64,000 bases of DNA, taken from contig JAJGOT010000003.1 of assembly GCA_022457155.1 (NCBI GenBank), forward strand, positions 1,484,501 through 1,548,500, read 5' to 3'. Under the pieces are notes generated by a model. The model did not search any database. It was not told where the DNA came from and saw only the letters and a program-made list of their open reading frames with translations. The DNA is from Cladopsammia gracilis (Eukaryota > Cnidaria > Anthozoa > Scleractinia > Dendrophylliidae). How positions within the stretch are numbered: the first letter of the stretch is position 1; each line of letters begins with the position of its first letter. A program made the position numbers and the translations under genes. Positions 57,101 through 64,000 of this stretch are shown here, one piece after another.

Positions 57101-60100
57101 TTTTGTTATTGATTTGATTAATTGGTAATTGAACTTTGTGTCGTACAATTCAGGGGTAATCGTGCTCGTAATTTCAAATCGTCCTCGCATTACGCGCTCA
57201 GCTGATTTGAAATTTCTCACCTGAGAACACTCAGTCCAATTACTATTACTTATCATTCTACTCTAACATCATTTTACCTTATAAGGAACAAAGAACATGC
57301 AAAACATCAGAGCATATTACACAGTAGATTACCATATTACAGGGCTTGAAATTGCACCTGTATCGGGCGCATTTGCGACTAAAGATTTCGCTTTTGCAAC
57401 TAAAATTTGTCTATTCTAGTTGCAATTTTGCAACTGTTTTACGGCCTAGCTAATAAAGGATTTATATTCAACAGTCGTGTCTTACTTGTCACTGGTAGTG
57501 GTAATTTTATCCGAAAAATCCTGCAAAATTCACGTTTAATGTTGCGTGACTAAATCGTTGATTTCATGCTCCATTCACACGGTTTCCAAGAAGTGTATCA
57601 CGGGCGCACTTTTTCAGACTTTCTCAGAAATTTCTTGTTTCTCATTTCTGGTTCCGGTAGTAGTAGTTTTTTTTTTAATAAAATTTTCGAACTTGCGACT
57701 AAATTTTAGGAATTACTCGTAAATTGCGATTGAGAATTTTTTAAATTTAAAGCCCTGTATTACACCTTAGTATCCCGTGTGATATAAGAAATTTTACTCA
57801 GATGATAAATCCCTTATTCCATGGTTTAACAGATAAAATACATGTGGACATTTTACACATTGCTTGCTTCTTTTCTTGCCCTAATGTGGGGCTAAAAAAA
57901 ATACTTCACAACTCGTAAAATATCTGTGCGTATAACCTGTTAAGCCATTGAAAAAGGAGGATGAATTAACTTACCATTGACTTAGCCAAGTTTTACCAAG
58001 ACATACAGTACTACCATCACATACAAGAAGAATACATTTGTTCTCACATCTGCTTGATAAACGCACCTGATTTAATGCGGCTATTTCCCGTTTTATTCTC
58101 TGATCGAGTTTGAGATTGAGATGAGGACACCTAAATACCATTGGAAAACAAAACATATTTAATACAAATTCTTGTTGATTTGTTAAAAGCTCTGCAAGTA
58201 CAGTATCATTCAGCTCGCTACAAACATTTCCCAGCTAATTAAGGAGTGGATGATAAAATCCATAATCATCTCTTACAAAATGAATAGGAAAAATGAAAGC
58301 CCGATGAGGCTGATCTTGATGTCTACAGTCAAACTTCATTACAACAGCCACCCTCAGACAACATTTTCCGACAGCAGAGAAGAGACTGTTATGCAGAAGT
58401 TTCAATAAGAGGATTTTACTGCATTGGGATTAGAACCATGCCTGTTGCAGAGGGAGAGCTGGCCATTACCAGCAGGGAGTATCAGTGGAGATCTGACTGT
58501 ATCAGTATTATCATTTTAATGACAAAAGTTAAGAACATTTCCAAACCTCGCCAGGGAGAGAAACAAGCTTGTTGAGTGCCTTTAAGTCATCCATGATATC
58601 TTCTTCATCAAGCATGTAGTTTATCTGGGGTGGACACAGTTAAGGTTAACAACACATGCCACCAGCCTGCCATGTGATTCATTAAACCATATATTGCTTT
58701 TTAATCATTAATAAATAAGGGATTTGTCCAAGAATGGGGTATTCTGTACATTTGTGGTTGGCAGTGTGTAGCTGGGGCTCTGAAACCTTTACCCTACACC
58801 AGACCATGTTTGACATAAAAAACCCCTTTCCTACCCTACCCTACCCTATCTTATCTCAGACTCACTATTTCCCAGAATACCACTGATCAGTTCTCTGCTA
58901 AATAACACCCTATTCTAGGCCAAAACTCTCTGATTTCTATACCCTATCCCAGGCTAAATTGACTCAAAACCATATCCTTCAAAGTGGCACATACCCACAG
59001 AGTTTAATATGAAAGTACCCCCTCCCCCTTATCCTGCCCCCACCCCGCCCCAAGGTTATTTACGCGGTGACGCGACTAAATCAAAAGGATATGAGAAGTC
59101 TTTCTTCTCTTCTCAGGAGCAGGAAGAGGATCATTGGGTCTTCTTCTTAGCTTTCTTGTTACTGCAGGCTTCACTTCAACTGAATCTAAAACAAATAGTA
59201 ATGAAACTTTTACAAAAGTTATTGCATTAGACAAAAGGTAAACACCAGTCTAATCTTGGTATCCCTGTGCATGTAACACAAAAAAAAACTCAGAGGGTTT
59301 TCGCTAACAATGAAAAAGAAAACATAATGATCCTTTTTGTGTTGACATTACTGCTGTCATATTAATGCTTATGCTACACCTGTGCTTGTGTTGCTAGTGA
59401 ACACTGGGCTTAACAGATAAATGAACTATTGGTTAACTGCTGTCACATGAACAAAAAGGAAAGATATATATTAGATTATAACAACGGTGAAATTTGAGAG
59501 ATCCCTTATTCACATATAAGCAGGGATGTAGCTGAGAGCCGGCTACCGGCTTATTTCACCAGCTGAAAGAGAACTTATCACTGGCTGAAGTTTCACAAGA
59601 AAACAAAGACTTGGGGTGATTTTGAAGGTGCACAAGCCAGAAAAACCGGCTGAGCTTGTTAATGAGCCTGCTAAGTTTTTTCTTAGCTACACCCCTGATA
59701 TAAGATGATCGTACTGTAGAGTTCCGACAGTAGTGGCCACTGTTACTTTCGGAATTAGCAGGCCTATCAAAGGGGCCGCAGCTTTCAGGTAGCCGCAACT
59801 TTCGGGCACCTAAAATATGTAAGTAATTAAAGGAAAAAATGATAATAAACACAATTGTGGAATAAGCATAATGTCACTTTAATACTCTCTTTCTCGTTGA
59901 TTCTTCGGCATTCCTCAGCATTCTTGTACAATAAAACACTAAGCTATTCCATCTGCATGGAGATGTTGTGGTTCAATTTTGTCCTTGGTGCAAATTTTAT
60001 TTCCCTTTGTTTGAAAGTCATTGTCATACATTTCCATACCCAAAAACAAAGGAAAATAAAATTTGCACCAAGGACAAAATTGCACCACAACAGAGACATC

Positions 60101-62076
60101 ACTCAGTATAGTATTTTCAATTGGACAGTTTCTCTCGGGGGACCGTTACTTTCAGGTAGGCCATTACTTTTAGGTAGCTGTTACTAGTGGCCACTAGTGT
60201 TGGAACTCTAGGGTATTATTACAATATAACAATCATGGTAATTCTTATTTTGTGCTGACCTCCAGTAAGCTCCATTGATACCCTCTCCGACTCAATGACC
60301 TTTTTCTTCTCTTGCAGCTCATTCAGCAGAGTTTCTTTGAGTTCAACCTTCTTTTGCTGTATCATAAAATATTAATTAAAACCTCATTACCATGCTGTAG
60401 AAATAAATATATGTGGAAATAGCAGAAATATCTTCAACTTGACTAACATTTAGCTAAACCAAACCACCATTTTAAACACTGTTACATGTAGGACAGTGGG
60501 ATAAACTAACCTCATATTCCTCTTGTGCTGCCTCCTGTTCTCTGATATATTCTTTTTCGATTAGCTCAATCTAACATGGAAAAAAGTGTTACAAACAAAC
60601 CTAGTGACGTTGTCATTACCAGAAGCAAAACAAAACAAATAATATGCCAAATACAAATACAGTAAAACAAATACAGTATGCCAGTAGAGCAGAATAAAGA
60701 ACATAGTAAAACAATTTTGTGATAATGATTTGTGGTCTTACTTTCTTCTACAAGCTTGTTATAACTTTGAAAAATGGTACATAGAATGTCACCCTACTTG
60801 TCAATTAGTAAGAAGAAATTAAAGTCATTATTTATAATGAAAATAAAATATACAAATACAAACCTCATACTTCCTACAAATGTCTGCAAGTGAAAACAGA
60901 GACAAAGCAGTTCATAAGTTCACAAGTGTCAGTCTTTTTAAATTTGTGTTTATGGGATCTTTATAAAACACATCTTCTTGAGTATCAAGTTTATACATGT
61001 AGATCAAAACAGTGTGTTTGTGATCGTTGTGTGATTGTTAATTTGATCATTTATTTATTTCGCCATGTCACACAATTACATGACATAGTAGAATTACAAA
61101 TTTAACAGGAGTAGATGGCGAGGAGACCTGAAAGAAACCATAGGGCTTGTATAGATCAAGTTTCCTCACAGAACTAAAGGTAGACTAGCCAAATAAAATA
61201 AAATAGAGCAATATGGATGAATTAATTGTGTTTGGTGGTTGGCAAATGCAGGGTTGCCATGGTTACCTCCTTTGCTATACTCATTTGTGTGCATTGTGTC
61301 CCAACATTCACACCATTATTGTTGTACTTACAAGTAGCTTGAGTTATTGTACCTGCAATAAGAAGTCTCTCACTCCTCAACAAGTCCAGTTTATTCAGCC
61401 TTTTAGAGTACTCAGGATGCTTTCCTGATGAAAAGATAACATCTTTCAGTATAACATGAAGAATTTGGTCAAAAGCAATATTTTGCTCACTAATATTGAA
61501 ATAAATTCTCAGTATTCCAACTTATAGACAGGCCTTTGCTAAAATCCCAGATAAAATAAAATAAATAAACTTATCAAGAATTGGAGAAATGCACATCTAT
61601 TCCCCTCTTTATACAAGAAATAAATATTCCTCATTGACTGACTGAATACACTGGTTTTTAAAGTACATACCATTGTTTAAATTCAGTAACTGTTGCTTGA
61701 AGTCCTGTAACTTTTCTTGATACATTCTGGAAGAAATATCATAAGCAAACAGCATCAGTTGATGCACTGATAGCAAAAAAGAGGATTCCCATTTCAAGAA
61801 GAATTGTAGAAAAGGAAAGAACAGGTAGAGAACTGAACTCTTATATGCTAATATTGTGAATAAAATCAGTTGCAAGCGATTAAGTTGTTTGTAGGTGGCA
61901 AAAATTGTCTATTGTCTGCACGTAAAGACAATCCTGTTATAAGTGGTCAGATTGACAAGGTGACCACCAGAATAGAATGGTTTTCACTCATACAGATGAG
62001 GTTACTTACTGTTCTTTCATTTCTGTAAACTCTTCTTCGAGTTTGGCCATATCAGTCTCGCTTGCATCCTCAGTAT
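54158..62076 (-). CDS. SUDS3: Sin3 corepressor complex subunit SDS3, 5' end outside the window (13 exons)
   Basis: Exons: 62076-62010, 61726-61671, 61424-61353, 60883-60864, 60570-60511, 60356-60260, 59185-59093, 58629-58547, 58130-58067, 56791-56671, 56625-56572, 55136-55106, 54307-54158 (stop TAG). They encode 321 aa plus a split first codon. The first visible exon reads [16 protein letters not shown], nearly the human SUDS3 sequence; about 50 N-terminal residues must lie past the right edge. A long coiled coil follows (KEQMYQEKL to [18 protein letters not shown], the Sin3-binding and dimerisation region), then the conserved basic [31 protein letters not shown], and the C-terminal [18 protein letters not shown] and [15 protein letters not shown] segments. 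SDS3 scaffolds HDAC1/2 in the Sin3 complex. Intron 7 is U12-type AT-AC (separate entry). Exon 4 is only 20 nt. The gene converges on the FET gene. Confidence 0.93.
54598..54892 (-). mobile_element. tRNA-derived SINE, copy 2
   Basis: On the minus strand the A box reads TGGTCCAGTGG, followed by GTTAGCGCG and a B box GGTTCGAGCC. The body matches 49906-50198 closely. In the last SUDS3 intron. Confidence 0.8.
55830..56216. mobile_element. TIR element in SUDS3 intron 11
   Basis: Ends GGGCTCCCTGCAATAACGTC / GACGTTCTTGCAGGGAGCCC-like, continuing as GAGTGCGTTTTTGG and TTTTCACT(G/A)AAAT in both arms. Confidence 0.85.
56907..56962. repeat. Perfect 56-bp palindrome
   Basis: Arms of 27 bp (GTCCAATTACAGCTATCCAA...) are exact complements separated by TT. 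Lies in SUDS3 intron 9, about 120 bp before an exon on the transcribed strand. Confidence 0.92.
57340..57757. mobile_element. CAGGGCTTGAAATT element, copy 2, 5-bp duplication
   Basis: Flanked by TATTA at 57335-57339 and 57758-57762. Opposite orientation to 31947-32287, sharing GGGCGCATTTGCGACTA and TTTCTCATTTC-GGTTCCGGTAG. Confidence 0.85.
58630..59092 (-). other. U12-type AT-AC intron in SUDS3
   Basis: No GT donor keeps the frame after exon 7 (EKRRKTS); the frame would otherwise reach a stop. The minus strand there reads ATATCCTTTT, the U12 5' splice-site consensus with AT ends. At the other end it reads ACCTTAACT (branch-site consensus TCCTTAAC) about 10 nt before an AC terminus at 58631-58630. 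Joining at these borders restores [17 protein letters not shown], in line with KRRKPAPAQLNYLLTDEQ in vertebrate SUDS3. Confidence 0.88.
58780..59060. repeat. CCCTACCC-rich repeat in the SUDS3 U12 intron
   Basis: Words such as CCCTACCCTACCC, ACACCCTATTCTAGGC and ACCCTATCCCAGGC recur, followed by C-rich TACCCCCTCCCCC. It resembles the poly-C tipped family but TIRs are not clear. Confidence 0.45.
59964..60092. mobile_element. Short foldback MITE (third of three)
   Basis: Arms TGTTGTGGTTCAATTTTGTC / complement; core GTCATACATTTCCATACCC then AAAAACAAAGG. Reported with 41536 and 44038. Confidence 0.85.
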
Positions 62077-62383
62077 CTAACAAAAAAATTAATAAGTTGG
62101 TTTTAGTATATGATTATGAAGCTTAAGACAAGTACATGTACTGAACCAGTAATAATACATCAAACCACGAAATATTGCTTGATACAGTCACCAATGCGCC
62201 TAAGTTTCACGTGCTGGCAAACAGGATTCAAAAGTTAGTCGCCACATTGCGACCAGGACCCTTTGCTTCATCCAACCTTTAAGTACACTGTATTGTGCAA
62301 TTAAATAAAGCTTGAAGGTGGGTAAATCTGTGCAAATGACGAGGTTTGTAGCAAAACCATTACACACACCAGCCATACGGCTG

Positions 62384-62574
62384 GAGCTTAACCCGGTTTT
62401 TGCAGCATGAAGCAACTAGGAATATTGCTACCCCCCCCCCCCCCCCCCCCTTGGATGGGATGCTAGTCCATCACAGGGTTACCCCTGGCATTGTTTCACC
62501 AGCACCCATTTATACATCCCATCCCGGCAGAGAGACAAAGTGTGGAGCAAAGTTTCTTGCCAAAGGTACAAGTA
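62384..62574 (-). mobile_element. SINE copy 3, head missing
   Basis: Matches the body of the other two SINEs (GCTGGAGCTTAACCCGGTTT, GATGGGATGCTAGTCCATCA, CACCCATTTATACA) but lacks the A/B box region and has a 20-nt C-run. Confidence 0.7.
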
Positions 62575-62582
62575 ACAATATC

Positions 62583-63124
62583 AGGGTTCGAAATTAACTT
62601 TTTTACATGGCCGCCAAGTGGCGACTAAACAAAATGTTTTGGTCGCCAAGTAGCAAAGTCTGGATGCAAAAAAAAAAAAATTCGGCAAAATTTTCGCTTG
62701 ACAGTGGAACACAAAAAATATGCCCTTGTCAGAGCAGTTTCTTCTCTCGAAACAATGGTCCTACCTGTAATAATGACGAGAGAAAGGAGAAAAAGATTGT
62801 AAACGACCGATCATTCGTAAACAGCAGATGTAAAACTCTCAACAATCAGGCCCACGTATTATGTCACGTGGCTATCATTTTGGTTGAAACGGAAAGGTTT
62901 CATAAATAGATTCAGTACCAATTCAGCAATGAGTGCTTTAGCCCCTTCTTCATCTCCGGAGCGCAATAAATTTAGTAAAGTTTGCATGCGCAGAGCGCCA
63001 GGAATCGTGACATTTTCATGACATTTTCATTGCGAAATTAAGAACGCACATGGTTGAAATTTTGGTCGCGAACACTCAATTTTTAGGCGCATTGGCGACC
63101 AGCTGGTCACAATTTTGGACCCTG
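62583..63124. mobile_element. CAGGGTTCGAAATT element related to the 5-bp family
   Basis: Ends CAGGGTTCGAAATT and AATTTTGGACCCTG. The interior has GGTCGCCAAGT and GGCGACCAGCTGGTC words. Target duplication not clear. Confidence 0.6.
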
Positions 63125-63236
63125 AACATGATGACTGAGACAAGACCTGTTGAATATAGTGCACACTAGCTGACAAGTACATATGTACAGTGTAACAACC
63201 TGAGAGGAGAACTGTTGGCAAAGTTTTATATTCCCG

Positions 63237-63575
63237 GAGGGTGGGGGTGGGGGGTACCCAGGTATAATAGTACTGCGAAGGCCTTTTGGGGATTTGAAAT
63301 TTGTGATCAGAGGACTTTTTTTGAAGCTATAAACTTTGTGGCGACTATTTTGAGATGAAAGATTTTGGTGAGGGCTTTTTGGAGGTTGGCAAAAAAGCAT
63401 AATCTTTTTATGCAGAGAGAAAATAGACTTTTTGGGGCATTATGTTCTGGGCCGTTGGACATATTTGGGGCCTGGTTTTAGCCTAACAAACTTTATTGGG
63501 TCTAACAATTTGGCCTCATTTGCACCTCTCCATACGCATCACAACTATTATAGCTGAGTACCCCCCTGGGTTGAT
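63237..63575. mobile_element. G-run tipped repeat near the right edge
   Basis: GGGGGGTACCCAGGTATAATAG at the left faces CTATTATAGCTGAGTACCCCCC at the right. Interior repeats GGCCTTTTGGGGATTTG and GGACTTTTTTTGAAGC type words. Confidence 0.6.
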
Positions 63576-64000
63576 ATTTCTGCCCAGTTTCAATAACGAC
63601 CTTTCTCCTGAGCAGAATTCATGCATAAAACAAGTCTTAATGCTGTATACATATAATTAAGAATGAGGTTATGAGGCAATCCCATCTCAATCATTCACAA
63701 TACACTGGAAGACTTGGAAATAGTGTTTGTTTTACTAGACTGTGAGTAGTCTCATATTTCTCTTCTTGTCAGTTGAGCAACCATGTGATCTAAGAGTGGA
63801 AGGCAATAAACTGCAAGGAATGAGGCTGCAAGCCCGAGGAAAAGAAAAAATAAGAGGTTCCTTGCAGGTCACAGCTTCACTGCTCACCACTCGTAGATCA
63901 TGTTTTCACACGACTGACTAAAAGGAAGAGAAGAAACTGCTCACAGTATATTGTTTTACTCAAACTATTAAAGCATGGACATGCAATATCATCTAAACTT
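63576..64000. other. Right edge, SUDS3 intron or upstream DNA
   Basis: No first SUDS3 exon is visible here. AT-rich, with no repeat or RNA gene that I can name. Confidence 0.4.

Noticed and set aside
1..64000. CRISPR array, operon, prophage or bacterial gene cluster
   Set aside because: Repeats are TIR elements and minisatellites; genes are intron-rich animal genes with no Shine-Dalgarno or operon layout.

Overview
The window looks like nuclear DNA of an animal, most likely a stony coral or close cnidarian relative. It is AT-rich, its genes have many short exons with GT-AG introns, and introns and intergenic DNA are full of small inverted-repeat transposons. Some of these repeats resemble ones I know from scleractinian genomes, such as poly-C/poly-G tipped elements and a repeat with an AATTGAGTGT / AAAACCAAAACC motif. 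Genus and species cannot be fixed from the sequence alone.

Four protein-coding genes can be reconstructed exon by exon with consistent reading phase. (1) NCBP3, nuclear cap-binding subunit 3, minus strand, 18975 to 7471, ten exons, 376 aa. (2) An RNF34/RFFL-type E3 ubiquitin ligase, minus strand, 28551 (or 28602) to 21439, four exons, 340 (or 357) aa. (3) A FET-family (FUS/EWSR1/TAF15) RNA-binding protein, plus strand, 28837 to 48131, thirteen exons, 461 aa. (4) SUDS3 (Sds3, a subunit of the Sin3 histone deacetylase complex), minus strand, from beyond the right edge to 54158, thirteen exons visible, 321 aa of the C-terminal part.

Layout. 1-7470 is gene-free and made of nested transposons, including a 1.8-kb foldback element and a LINE 3' remnant. 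7471-18975 is NCBP3, with a hAT remnant and other repeats in its introns. 18976-21438 is a short intergenic gap. 21439-28602 is the RING ligase, which sits head-to-head with the FET gene; about 235-285 bp lie between the two start codons and contain a consensus CRE. 28837-48131 is the FET gene, whose introns hold more than a dozen foldback elements. 48132-54157 is a repeat-filled convergent intergenic stretch. 54158-64000 is SUDS3. All four genes act in gene expression or ubiquitin signalling, but they are not an operon. Only the RNF34/FET pair shows a shared regulatory region.

The most notable observations are: a textbook U12-type AT-AC intron in SUDS3; a perfect 45-bp palindrome 34 nt upstream of the exon for the prion-like domain of the FET gene; a transposon built from GCGATCGC-type words; a 106-bp satellite unit at several dispersed loci; several non-autonomous transposon families whose target-site duplications can be read directly (TTAA, TAA, 5, 6 and 10 bp); and a tRNA-derived SINE in three copies. 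I found no CRISPR, no rRNA, no convincing stand-alone tRNA and no toxin or viral gene.
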